DNA from: Pedobacter sp014947265
GTDB taxonomy: Bacteria > Bacteroidota > Bacteroidia > Sphingobacteriales > Sphingobacteriaceae
Reading direction: 5' to 3'
Length of the DNA stretch: 64,000 nt
Assembly (NCBI RefSeq): GCF_014947265.1
Contig: NZ_JADCNK010000003.1
Coordinates: 372,001 to 436,000, forward strand
Under the pieces are notes generated by a model. It was given only the letters and a program-made list of their open reading frames with translations. It was not told the DNA's origin and did not search any database. The position numbers were made by a program, and so were the translations under genes. This document shows positions 7,443 through 15,931 of the stretch, one piece after another (position 1 is the first letter of the stretch; each line of letters begins with the position of its first letter).

Positions 7443-8594
7443 ATGAAAAAACCATTTCTTAAGGCATTACCATTGGCTACCTTGTGCGTAGCCCTTGCTT
7501 TTAGTGCATGCAATCCTAAAACCGATAAAGGTGCAACGAGCAACGCACAGCAAGATTCGTTAAAATACAGCGCGACCATTGATGGTAAGGCGGTTAAACT
7601 TTACACGTTGAAAAACAAACAAGGTGCTTCGGTATCGATTAGCAATTTCGGCGGCAGGGTAGTTTCCTTGTTGGTGCCAGATAAAAACAACAAACTAACC
7701 GATGTGGTACTTGGCTACGATAGCGTGGGTGCCTACCGTAAAAAAGGTGAACCATTTTTTGGCGCATTGATTGGCCGCTACGGAAACCGCATTGGTAAAG
7801 GTAAATTTACTTTAGATGGAAAAGAATACCAGTTACAGCTTAACGATGGCGTAAATACCTTGCATGGCGGTACTGATGGCTTTTTCGGCAAAGTATGGGA
7901 TGCGAAACAAGTGGATAGTACGAAGCTTGAATTGAGTTACGTTTCTAATGATGGCGAAGCCGGTTACCCTGGTAAATTGGATGTGAAAGTGACCTATACT
8001 TTAACCGACGATAATTCGCTGCAAATTGATTACGCGGCTACTACTGATAAAACGACTATTGTAAACCTGACCAACCACGCTTATTTTAACCTAAACGGTG
8101 AAGGCGACAGTACCATTTTGGATCACGAACTGATGATTGACGCCAATACTTATACACCAGTTGATTCGACCCTGATTCCAACCGGAAAATTGCAGCCTGT
8201 TGCAGGTACTGCTTTCGATTTTAACAAAGCAAAACTAATTGGCAAACAAATTGGCGATAACGACGAGCAGTTAAAATTTGGTAAAGGTTACGACCATAAC
8301 TTTGCCTTAACCCACCACGATGGTAAAACACCGGTAGCTGTGGTAAAAAGTACTAAAACCGGGATTGTTTTATCAGTGATCACCACCGAGCCTGGCTTAC
8401 AGTTTTACAGTGGTAATTTCTTGACCGGGGCGGATAAGGATGGTAAAGGCGGTAAATCTTACCCACACCGTTCAGCTTTTTGTTTAGAGACGCAACACTT
8501 CCCTGATGCACCAAACCACCCGAATTTTGCTTCAACCGTACTTAAACCGGGTGAAACCTATAAAACGAGTACAACGTATAAGTTTTCGAAATAA
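7443..8594 (+). CDS. galM: Aldose 1-epimerase, lipoprotein
   Basis: 383 residues. The N-terminus has a lipoprotein signal with lipobox LAFSAC (Cys22), so the enzyme probably sits in the cell envelope, as in many Bacteroidota. Family motifs are GALIGRYGNRIGKGKF, NTLHGGTDGFFGKVWDA, LTNHAYFNLNGEG and GYDHNFAL, which supply the catalytic His and the sugar-binding loop. A glutamate near the C-terminus in CLETQHFPDAPNHPNF is the likely general base. It interconverts alpha and beta anomers of sugars released outside the cytoplasm. It is divergent from the HAD/Nudix pair (199-bp gap), and the repeat-rich gap to the next convergent gene is about 130 bases. Confidence 0.93.
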   Translation: MKKPFLKALPLATLCVALAFSACNPKTDKGATSNAQQDSLKYSATIDGKAVKLYTLKNKQGASVSISNFGGRVVSLLVPDKNNKLTDVVLGYDSVGAYRKKGEPFFGALIGRYGNRIGKGKFTLDGKEYQLQLNDGVNTLHGGTDGFFGKVWDAKQVDSTKLELSYVSNDGEAGYPGKLDVKVTYTLTDDNSLQIDYAATTDKTTIVNLTNHAYFNLNGEGDSTILDHELMIDANTYTPVDSTLIPTGKLQPVAGTAFDFNKAKLIGKQIGDNDEQLKFGKGYDHNFALTHHDGKTPVAVVKSTKTGIVLSVITTEPGLQFYSGNFLTGADKDGKGGKSYPHRSAFCLETQHFPDAPNHPNFASTVLKPGETYKTSTTYKFSK

Positions 8595-8621
8595 GGTTAA
8601 CGGGTTGTATCAAATATAGAA

Positions 8622-8690
8622 TTGTCATACTGAGCCTGTAGAAAGCCTGCCGTTATGCGTATGGGGCATTCGACAGGCTCAACGTGACAA
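8622..8690. repeat. Dispersed hairpin repeat between convergent genes
   Basis: TTGTCATACTGAGCCTGT pairs with ACAGGCTCAACGTGACAA across about 33 bases. It belongs to the TGTCATnCTGA hairpin family found in many gaps of this window and could stop transcription from both sides. Confidence 0.7.
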
Positions 8691-8727
8691 ACTTCTGAGA
8701 AAGCAAGATTGATTGATACAGCCTTTT

Positions 8728-9897
8728 TTATACTGACAATAACCTTTCAGGGAATTGCGAAATTTTTTCGATGGTGAGTTGCTGCATAATCTGGTATAAG
8801 TGGGTTTTAAACATATTGATGGTATGTTCACCGCCCTCATCACCTAAAGCGCCAACGCCATACATAAACGGACGGCCCATAAAGTTGAATTCAGAACCTA
8901 CTGCATGTGCTCTTGCCAAATCAACACCCGAACGGATTCCTCCATCCAGCATGATTTTGAGTTTTGATTTGTAAACCTCATTCCCGGCAAGTTTAATTAA
9001 AGAATTGATCGATGATTCACCCGCATCAATTTGCCGTCCACCGTGATTCGAAACAATAACCCCATCAACACCAATTTGTATGGCTGCCTGCATATCTTCG
9101 TCGGTAGCGATGCCTTTTAATACTAATGGGCCTTTCCAGATTTCGCGGATGGCTGAAACTTTTTCAATATCAACTTTTCCTGTAAATGTCCTGTTCATAA
9201 ACTGTCCGAGCTGCGACATATCCATTCCTTTTTCCATATATGGCTTTAAGGTGGCAAACGAAGGGATGCCGTGCTGAAGTGTTTTAATCCCCCATAAAGG
9301 TCTTGCGAATGCCTGTAAAATATTACTTATCGACATTTTAGGGGGTATAGACAGACCACTTTTAATTTCCTTGTACCTTAATCCAAAGGCAGGAACATCT
9401 ACCAGTACCACTAAAACCGGACACTCAACCGCTTTTAACCTTGATAAAATATCATCCCTCAGTTTGTTTTCAGTAGGGTGATAAAGCTGAAACCAGGCTT
9501 TTCCTTCTGAAACTTCTGCAATGCGTTCGATACTACTGGTAGATACTGTACTCAGTGTATAGGGAATATCGGCTTTAGCAGCAGCCTTAGCTAAAATTTC
9601 GGGTGCATTAGGCCACATTAAACCTTGTAAACCAATCGGAGAAATGCCAAATGGCGCACTGTATTTACGACCAAAAAGCTCAACCGACATGTCGATATCT
9701 CCACCAACACGTAGGTAATTCGGTTTAAGGTAAATATTATCGAAGTCGCTCTCGTTTCTTGATAAATTAAGTCCCTCATTACAACCACCCTCCAGGTAAT
9801 CAAAAGCAAATTTGGGGATTCTTGATTTTGCTTTTTTTCTTAAATCGGCTACAGAAGGGAATTGAGGATGGTAAGGGAATGTAATATTTTTACTCAT
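8728..9897 (-). CDS. lldD: FMN-dependent alpha-hydroxy-acid dehydrogenase (L-lactate dehydrogenase type)
   Basis: 389 residues, full length for the family. The flavin/substrate motif SNHGGRQID holds catalytic His285 and Arg288. LDGGIRSG and FMGRPFMYG form the C-terminal phosphate-binding strands. Substrates are L-lactate or similar 2-hydroxy acids, oxidised to 2-keto acids. It lies downstream of the deoxyhexose genes on the same strand. The diketo-acid hydrolase of that pathway releases L-lactate, so this enzyme would convert it to pyruvate. A three-hairpin repeat sits between it and the amidohydrolase gene, so it may have its own promoter. Confidence 0.88.
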   Translation of the reverse strand: MSKNITFPYHPQFPSVADLRKKAKSRIPKFAFDYLEGGCNEGLNLSRNESDFDNIYLKPNYLRVGGDIDMSVELFGRKYSAPFGISPIGLQGLMWPNAPEILAKAAAKADIPYTLSTVSTSSIERIAEVSEGKAWFQLYHPTENKLRDDILSRLKAVECPVLVVLVDVPAFGLRYKEIKSGLSIPPKMSISNILQAFARPLWGIKTLQHGIPSFATLKPYMEKGMDMSQLGQFMNRTFTGKVDIEKVSAIREIWKGPLVLKGIATDEDMQAAIQIGVDGVIVSNHGGRQIDAGESSINSLIKLAGNEVYKSKLKIMLDGGIRSGVDLARAHAVGSEFNFMGRPFMYGVGALGDEGGEHTINMFKTHLYQIMQQLTIEKISQFPERLLSV

Positions 9898-10014
9898 AAT
9901 TAAATATTGTGTTGGTCAGATTGTGTTTTAAAATTGAAAACTAATGTTTTGTATTATGTTTTCCATCCTGCACTATCTGCTATTTTGTATTGATCGTTTT
10001 ATGTTTGAATTTGT

Positions 10015-10110
10015 TTGCGCTCGTTTCCAAACGAGTGCATAAATAGCAAAACGATTATATCGTTATAAACGATAAAATATTCAACGCTCGTTGGAAACGA
10101 GCGTTAGCGC
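10015..10110. repeat. Three-hairpin REP-like repeat, copy 1
   Basis: It has three consecutive hairpins: GCGCTCGTTT/AAACGAGTGC, AACGAT/ATCGTT, and AACGCTCGTT/AACGAGCGTT. A second copy with the same order and orientation lies at 28447-28543. The symmetry and the 3'-gene location suggest a REP/BIME-like sequence, possibly mobilised by a REP-associated transposase encoded elsewhere. Confidence 0.8.
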
Positions 10111-10120
10111 ATATATAAAA

Positions 10121-10942
10121 CTAAACCCCATAAAAAGCTTTCGCATTATCGGTGAAAATTAATTTCCTTTCAGCTTCAGAAAATCGAGCGGTGTACTTAG
10201 TAACTAAATTAAACCAATCTTCATAAGGCCTGCTGATTAACATTACCGGCCAATCGCTGCCATACATCACACGTTCAGGGCCAAACGCTTCAAAGATCAC
10301 ATCGAAGCAGTTAAATAATTCTTCCTCCGTCCAGTTTTGCCAATCGGCTTCGGCTAAAAGGCCTGACACTTTACATTGTACATTTGGGTTTGCAGCCAAA
10401 ATTTTAATGTTTTCAGTCCAGGCTTTCAAATCCTGACTTTTTACATCCGGTTTACCGCAATGGTCCAATACAAATGGCTGATCCGGAATTTGATCAACCA
10501 TTTGTATAATGGCTTCCAACTGATTGTGGTAACACAATAAATCGTAAGTATAATTGTATTTTTTTAACTGTTTAACACCCGCAATAAAAGCTGGGTTAAG
10601 CATAAAATCACGGTTCTCGGCCTGCAGCACATGTCGCCAGCCTTTAATGGTTTTATGATTTTGCCAGTAGTTTAAACGTTCATCCAGATTGGGATTAAGC
10701 AAATCAACCCAGCCTACAATGCCTTTAATGATTTCATTTTGCGCTGCCAGCTTCAAGAGAAAATGATTTTCCTCTTCCGACTGACTGGCTTGCACGGCAA
10801 TACATCCGGTAATATGAAGTTGGTTATAAGGCTCCATTAGGTTTTCCGGAGAAAAATCTTTGCGGATAATTTTCATATCATCGCTAATCCAATTATCTCT
10901 AACCGGATCGAAATTCCAAAAATGTACGTGCGTATCAATCAT
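10121..10942 (-). CDS. Amidohydrolase, probable L-fucono/L-rhamnono-lactonase
   Basis: 273 residues with an amidohydrolase_2 TIM barrel. The metal-binding HxH is in MIDTHVHFWNF (His5, His7). Further ligands lie in FVLDHCGKPD and in the terminal aspartate motif MYGSDWPV. The PVRDNWI segment after the first motif is common in sugar-lactone hydrolases of this family. It would open the aldonolactone made by a deoxyhexose dehydrogenase. It is 12 bases downstream of the mutarotase gene and on the same strand as FAH and SDR genes, which supports the assignment. Fucose versus rhamnose specificity cannot be settled from sequence. Confidence 0.83.
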   Translation of the reverse strand: MIDTHVHFWNFDPVRDNWISDDMKIIRKDFSPENLMEPYNQLHITGCIAVQASQSEEENHFLLKLAAQNEIIKGIVGWVDLLNPNLDERLNYWQNHKTIKGWRHVLQAENRDFMLNPAFIAGVKQLKKYNYTYDLLCYHNQLEAIIQMVDQIPDQPFVLDHCGKPDVKSQDLKAWTENIKILAANPNVQCKVSGLLAEADWQNWTEEELFNCFDVIFEAFGPERVMYGSDWPVMLISRPYEDWFNLVTKYTARFSEAERKLIFTDNAKAFYGV

Positions 10943-10954
10943 TTGTTAAAATTA

Positions 10955-11284
10955 TTAAAGTTTAAATATCTGGTCCATTAAGATCCACTTTTCGCCCGGT
11001 TTAGCTCCAGGCAAAGCCTGCTGGAATTTCCACATCAGGGTTTCCCATTCCTGCACTTTTGGGTTGGCTAAATCGGCTGTACCTTTAGCTTCAAAAGAAA
11101 AACTTTCATTCACCTCCATAATCATAAACAGCCGGTTACCAGCGAGATATATCTCCAGATTCTCGATGCCAGAGGAGCTGATACTTTCTTTGATTTCAGG
11201 CCAAACTGACTGATGGTATTGCTTATATTCTTCAATAAGCTTTACATCGTCAACCAGATCGAGCGCGAGGCAATATCTTTTCAT
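10955..11284 (-). CDS. rhaM: L-rhamnose mutarotase family protein
   Basis: 109 residues, the full length of the RhaM/YiiL family (about 105). A ferredoxin-like fold with KRYCLALDLVDD at the start, HQSVWPEI (catalytic His region) and the conserved C-terminal WILMDQIFKL. Members interconvert anomers of L-rhamnose; related proteins act on L-fucose. One base separates it from the FAH gene and 12 from the lactonase gene, so it is co-transcribed. Its presence says the pathway takes in a free 6-deoxyhexose. Confidence 0.88.
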   Translation of the reverse strand: MKRYCLALDLVDDVKLIEEYKQYHQSVWPEIKESISSSGIENLEIYLAGNRLFMIMEVNESFSFEAKGTADLANPKVQEWETLMWKFQQALPGAKPGEKWILMDQIFKL

Positions 11285-11285
11285 A

Positions 11286-12140
11286 TTAATTTTCGCCGTA
11301 AGCTTTAGCAGTTTGTTTGCTGGTGCCTAAACCATCAATACCTAATTCAATCACATCGCCTGCTTTTAAATACCAGGGTTCTGGTTTTTGGCCTAATCCA
11401 ACGCCGGCTGGTGTTCCTGTAGAGATTACATCTCCTGGCAAAAGCGTCATAAACTGGCTGATGTATGAAATCATAAAAGGAACATTGAAAATCAGGTTCG
11501 AAGTATTTCCATCCTGTAAGGTTTTTCCGTTTACGGTTAACCAAAGGCGAAGATTATGTACATCCGCAATTTCATCCTGTGTAGCAATAAATGGCCCGAT
11601 CGGCGCGAAAGTATCGCAGCTTTTTCCTTTTACCCATTGGCCGTTTCTTTCAATCTGAAACTCACGTTCGCTATAATCGTTGTGCAACACGTAACCTGCG
11701 ATGTGATCCAAAGCATTTTCTTCAGAAACATAACTCGCTTTTTTACCCACAACAATGCCCAATTCTACTTCCCAATCGGTTTTTTTACTGTTTTTTGGGA
11801 TAATTAAGTCATCATTCGGACCAACAATGGCCGAAGTAGCCTTGAAAAATAAAATCGGCTCCGAAGGAATGGGTGCATTGGTTTCGGCCGCGTGGTCTTT
11901 GTAATTTAAACCCACACAGATAATTTTAGAAGGACGAGCCAAAGCTGGACCAAGGCGTACAGCTTTATCAACCTGTGGTAAATCTGCATTTTCGATGTCC
12001 TTTTTAAGTTTTTCTAAACCGTCGCCACCGAAGAACTCTTCATTATAATCTTTTACCAGTGCAGAAACATCGAAATAATTATCGTTAATGATTACTCCAG
12101 GTTTTTCAGCTCCCGCTTCTCCAAATCGTATTAATTTCAT
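11286..12140 (-). CDS. Fumarylacetoacetate hydrolase family, diketo-3-deoxy-fuconate/rhamnonate hydrolase
   Basis: 284 residues. The FAH fold is clear: KIICVGLNYKDHAAE, the metal-binding DWEVELGIVVG, AGYVLHNDYSEREFQ, KSCDTFAPIGP and DVISTGTPAGVGLG. In the non-phosphorylating deoxyhexose pathway this family splits 2,4-diketo-3-deoxy-L-fuconate or -rhamnonate into pyruvate and L-lactate. It lies between the SDR gene (24-base gap) and the mutarotase gene (1-base gap). General acylpyruvate hydrolase activity is the alternative, but the context favours the sugar acid. Confidence 0.87.
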   Translation of the reverse strand: MKLIRFGEAGAEKPGVIINDNYFDVSALVKDYNEEFFGGDGLEKLKKDIENADLPQVDKAVRLGPALARPSKIICVGLNYKDHAAETNAPIPSEPILFFKATSAIVGPNDDLIIPKNSKKTDWEVELGIVVGKKASYVSEENALDHIAGYVLHNDYSEREFQIERNGQWVKGKSCDTFAPIGPFIATQDEIADVHNLRLWLTVNGKTLQDGNTSNLIFNVPFMISYISQFMTLLPGDVISTGTPAGVGLGQKPEPWYLKAGDVIELGIDGLGTSKQTAKAYGEN

Positions 12141-12164
12141 TATTTTATATTTAAAATTGTGTTA

Positions 12165-12929
12165 TTAATTATTTAAGGTTGTAAATCCACCATCAATCGG
12201 GTAATCGCAGCCCGTAATAAAAGAAGCTTCATCACTGCACAGATATAAAGCCAGCGCGCCTACTTCTTCCGGTTTCGCCATCCGGCCGATAGGTTGTGTT
12301 TTAGAAAGCTTTTCGAACATTTCAGGGATATTATCCGGATAGTTTTTCTGTAAAAAGCCATCTACAAAAGGCGTGTGTACCCTTGCCGGAGAGATGGAAT
12401 TACACCTGATGTTTTCGCCGATATAATCTTTGGCTACACTCATGGTAATGGCTTTCACTGCACCTTTAGCCGCACTATACACGAAACGGTCGGGTAGGCC
12501 GACCAAAGCAGCAATTGACGCCATATTGATGATCACACCTCCACCTGCCAAACGGATCTGCGGAATGGCTGCATGCAAACAGTTGTAAACACCTTTAACG
12601 TTTACGCGCATTACACGGTCAAAATCGGCTTCTTCAGTCGTATCAGCCTTTCCGATATGTGCAATGCCTGCATTATTGATCAGGATGTTGATCTGCCCGA
12701 TCTGATTAAAAACCTCATGAACTGCTTTATGGTCAGAAACATCGCAGGCATAACTAAATGCTGTACCGCCATTTTCCTTAATTTCATTGATCGTATCCTG
12801 CGCCTGTTCAGTTCCCAGTTCGATGATGTGAACTTCAGCGCCCTGTTTAGCTAAAATGGTTGCAATGGCCTTTCCAATGCCGCTTCCCCCGCCTGTAACC
12901 ACGGCTCTTTTGTTTTTTAGTGAAAACAT
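12165..12929 (-). CDS. Short-chain dehydrogenase, probable 2-keto-3-deoxy-L-fuconate dehydrogenase
   Basis: 254 residues, classical SDR. Cofactor motif TGGGSGIG is at 12-19, NNAG at about 85-88, and the catalytic set is Asn110, Ser138, Tyr151 and Lys155. The segment SPARVHTPFVDGFL is characteristic of 2-keto-3-deoxy-fuconate dehydrogenases as I know them. It would oxidise the keto-deoxy acid to the diketo acid cleaved by the FAH protein next to it. It is the first gene of the operon; a TTTTTAACCAACA stretch upstream, read on the minus strand, resembles the TAACCAAAT motif seen at the locus promoters. It could also be the first-step sugar dehydrogenase. Confidence 0.85.
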   Translation of the reverse strand: MFSLKNKRAVVTGGGSGIGKAIATILAKQGAEVHIIELGTEQAQDTINEIKENGGTAFSYACDVSDHKAVHEVFNQIGQINILINNAGIAHIGKADTTEEADFDRVMRVNVKGVYNCLHAAIPQIRLAGGGVIINMASIAALVGLPDRFVYSAAKGAVKAITMSVAKDYIGENIRCNSISPARVHTPFVDGFLQKNYPDNIPEMFEKLSKTQPIGRMAKPEEVGALALYLCSDEASFITGCDYPIDGGFTTLNN

Positions 12930-13087
12930 GTATGGTTATAAATTATAATTGATTAGAATATACAATACAAATAAAATAAATATTGTTGGTTAAAAATTTT
13001 ATCTTCTTGTCTAAATATTAACAGATATTGTCATACTCCACCTGTAACATCCCAACTGCCTTACCTTGCATAAATTTTACAAACACA

Positions 13088-13150
13088 GAAAGCTAATTTA
13101 CTTATATTTGAATATTATTTTTATATTTAAATAATATTTTAACCAAATAT
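13088..13150 (+). promoter_or_regulatory. Conserved upstream block and TAACCAAAT motif before the GH cluster
   Basis: The stretch TTATATTTGAATATTATT (near 13102) closely matches blocks at about 30540 and 36072. It is followed by TTTTAACCAAATAT at 13137-13150. Both elements recur upstream of other units of this locus, so this is a candidate operator or promoter for the plus-strand hydrolase operon starting at 13196. Confidence 0.5.
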
Positions 13151-13195
13151 CATATTTCATCTTTCTGTAAAAGAGAGTGGTAAGCCACAAATTGA

Positions 13196-15931
13196 ATGAG
13201 AAATTTTCTGATTTTTATTTCCTGTTATTTTTTATCAATCCCATTATCTCACGCAGATTACCGTGCACAAAAAACAATTGTTATTTCTACCGAGCATCAT
13301 GTCCGCGTAGGTTTTGGTGCAGAAAGAATTTCAAAAGCATTAGCTAAATTAAATTATTCGATCAAAATCGAACAGAAAGACAAGATCGGTAGCGTAGGCA
13401 ATATCATTGCAATCGGTATATTTTCCGATAAGCTCTTCGCCAATCATCTTCCTGCTGAAGTTAAAAATAAGATCTCCACTACAAAAAAAGAGGGTTACCA
13501 TATTTATACCTCAAAAAATGGCACCATTTATATCATTGGTAACGATGCATCGGGTGCTTTGTATGGCTGTATTGAATTAGCAGATCAGATTAAAAGTAAT
13601 GGTAAATTACCATTGCAGCTAACCATGTCCGATCAACCCGAAATGGTATTACGGGGCACTTGTATCGGCTTGCAGAAACCAGATTACCTCCCCGGACATG
13701 ATGTTTACGAATACCCATATACCCCAGAAACTTTTCCCTGGTTATATGATAAAGCTTTATGGATCAAATACCTCGATATGATGGTAGAGAACCGTTATAA
13801 CTCGCTTTATTTATGGAATGGCCATCCCTTTTCTTCTTTATTGAGGTTAAAAGATTATCCTTATGCTGTAGAGGTAGATGATGCTACTTTAAAAAAGAAT
13901 GAAGAGATTTTTCGGTTTTTAACCACAGAAGCTGATAAACGCGGAATTTGGGTAATCCAAATGTTTTATAATATCATTATCCCAAAACCTTTTGCCGCTA
14001 AATATGGATTAAAAACACAGGATAGAAACCGTCCGATTATTCCTTTAATTGCTGATTACACCCGAAAATCGATTGCTGGTTTTGTAGAGAAATATCCAAA
14101 TGTGGGGTTAATGGTGGCTTTGGGAGAGGCGATGGAAGGCGTTGGACAAGATGATATTGATTGGTTTACCAAAACCATTATCCCGGGGGTAAAAGATGGA
14201 TTAAAAGCTGCCGGAATTAAAGAAGAGCCTCCGATTGTATTGCGTGCACATGATACAGATGCGCCCAGCGTAATGAAAGCCGCATTGCCACTTTATCATA
14301 ATTTATACACTGAAAATAAGTTTAACGGAGAGGCCTTAACCACTTATACGCCGCGTGGAGCATGGGCCGATCTGAACAGAAAGTTGGCAGCTATTGGAAC
14401 GGTTAACATTTCTAATGTGCATATTTTAGCTAATCTTGAACCATTTAGATATGGTTCAGCAGATTTTATCCAGAAATCGGTGCAGGCGATGAATAAAATT
14501 TATGGCGCAAAGGGATTACACTTATACCCACAGGCAAGTTATTGGGACTGGCCGTATTCAGCTGATGAAGTAAAAGGCAGGTTGTTAGAGGTAGACCGCG
14601 ATTGGATCTGGTATAAAGAATGGGCGAGGTATTCGTGGAATTCGCAGCGCGACCGCAAACAGGAAATCGATTATTGGGGCAAAGAACTCAGTGATAAATA
14701 CGGAACCAATTTAATTGGTGGCAAAGCCATTTTAAATGCCTATGAAGAATCTGGAGAGATATCGCCTAAACTTTTACGCAGATACGGCATTACCGATGGT
14801 AACCGGCAAACGCTGACTTTGGGTATGTTAATGACACAATTGATTAATCCTTACCGATACGGACTTTTTACCTTGTTATATGAGTCGGAAGCGCCAGAAG
14901 GTGAAATGATTATTGATTATGCAGAAAAGGAATGGAAGAAGCAGGGACATATTGGCGAAACACCCGTTCAGGTGGCAAAAGAGGTGGTTGAACACGGCAA
15001 AAAAGCTATTCAATCGATTAATCAGGCCGCACCAAATGTAAGAAAAGATACCGCAGAATTTAAAAGGCTTAAAAACGACATTTATTGTTATGATGCCATG
15101 GCCAATTTTTATGCGGAGAAAGTAAAAGCAGCGCTTTGGATATTGCGGTATAAATACTCGAACCAGGTAAGCGATTTAGAACAGGCCTTGCCTTTTCTGC
15201 AAAAAAGCGTTAATTACTATTCGGAACTGGTTAAACTAACAGATCATCATTATTTGTATGCCAACAGTATGCAAACAAAGCAACGTAAAATACCGATGCG
15301 TGGTGTAGATAAAACTTTTATCCATTGGAGAGAAATGTTACCCATTTTTACCAAGGAATTAAATCATTTTAAAAGGAGCATCGATTCTTTAAAATTAATA
15401 AAAGTAGGAACAATTGCTGCAATTATACCCTATAAAACAGCCGATGTTAAGATATTGAACCAAGCTGAAAATTATACCATCGCCAAAGATGCTCCGCTTT
15501 TTACGGATACAACAGTTAAAATCAAAGAAGTGGCCGGGCAGTTAAGCGGTTTAAAGGGCATTAAATTGAGCAAAGCACAACAAATTAAAAACGGTACAGA
15601 AATAAAGTTCAGCACCAAATCTCCTGTTAAATTATTGGTTGGCTTTTTTAACCAGAAAAACGCGCAATACCTGGCTCCACCACAATTGGAAACCGATGCA
15701 AGTGCCAATAATTATGGTCAATCCGAAATTAAAATATCGAATGCGCTGGTGCCTTATGGCTTTCCTCCGTTAAGTGTACACGCTTATGCTTTCCCAGCCG
15801 GAACGCATACTTTAAATTTAGGAAAAGGAGCCTGTTTGGTTTTAGGCTTTATTGACGATAAACAGGAACTGCGCATTTTTAACGCGGGTTTAGATGGTAG
15901 GGGAAAAGATATAGACTGGTTATTCGAATAA
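13196..15931 (+). CDS. Secreted glycoside hydrolase with GH67/GH20-like N-terminal domain
   Basis: 911 residues with a signal peptide (about 1-20). Residues about 25-150 have the alpha/beta fold placed before the barrel in GH67, GH20 and GH84 enzymes (GYHIYTSKNGTIYIIGNDASGALYG). The catalytic-barrel part (about 150-520) contains WIKYLDMMVENRYNSLYLWNGH, LMVALGEAMEG and LHLYPQASYWDWPY; the acidic residues in GEAMEG are catalytic candidates. A C-terminal helical and beta-rich region follows. This looks like an alpha-glucuronidase or alpha-galacturonidase-like enzyme, but I cannot assign a numbered family. The stop overlaps the next start by one base, so it opens a tight operon of hydrolases. Confidence 0.7.
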   Translation: MRNFLIFISCYFLSIPLSHADYRAQKTIVISTEHHVRVGFGAERISKALAKLNYSIKIEQKDKIGSVGNIIAIGIFSDKLFANHLPAEVKNKISTTKKEGYHIYTSKNGTIYIIGNDASGALYGCIELADQIKSNGKLPLQLTMSDQPEMVLRGTCIGLQKPDYLPGHDVYEYPYTPETFPWLYDKALWIKYLDMMVENRYNSLYLWNGHPFSSLLRLKDYPYAVEVDDATLKKNEEIFRFLTTEADKRGIWVIQMFYNIIIPKPFAAKYGLKTQDRNRPIIPLIADYTRKSIAGFVEKYPNVGLMVALGEAMEGVGQDDIDWFTKTIIPGVKDGLKAAGIKEEPPIVLRAHDTDAPSVMKAALPLYHNLYTENKFNGEALTTYTPRGAWADLNRKLAAIGTVNISNVHILANLEPFRYGSADFIQKSVQAMNKIYGAKGLHLYPQASYWDWPYSADEVKGRLLEVDRDWIWYKEWARYSWNSQRDRKQEIDYWGKELSDKYGTNLIGGKAILNAYEESGEISPKLLRRYGITDGNRQTLTLGMLMTQLINPYRYGLFTLLYESEAPEGEMIIDYAEKEWKKQGHIGETPVQVAKEVVEHGKKAIQSINQAAPNVRKDTAEFKRLKNDIYCYDAMANFYAEKVKAALWILRYKYSNQVSDLEQALPFLQKSVNYYSELVKLTDHHYLYANSMQTKQRKIPMRGVDKTFIHWREMLPIFTKELNHFKRSIDSLKLIKVGTIAAIIPYKTADVKILNQAENYTIAKDAPLFTDTTVKIKEVAGQLSGLKGIKLSKAQQIKNGTEIKFSTKSPVKLLVGFFNQKNAQYLAPPQLETDASANNYGQSEIKISNALVPYGFPPLSVHAYAFPAGTHTLNLGKGACLVLGFIDDKQELRIFNAGLDGRGKDIDWLFE

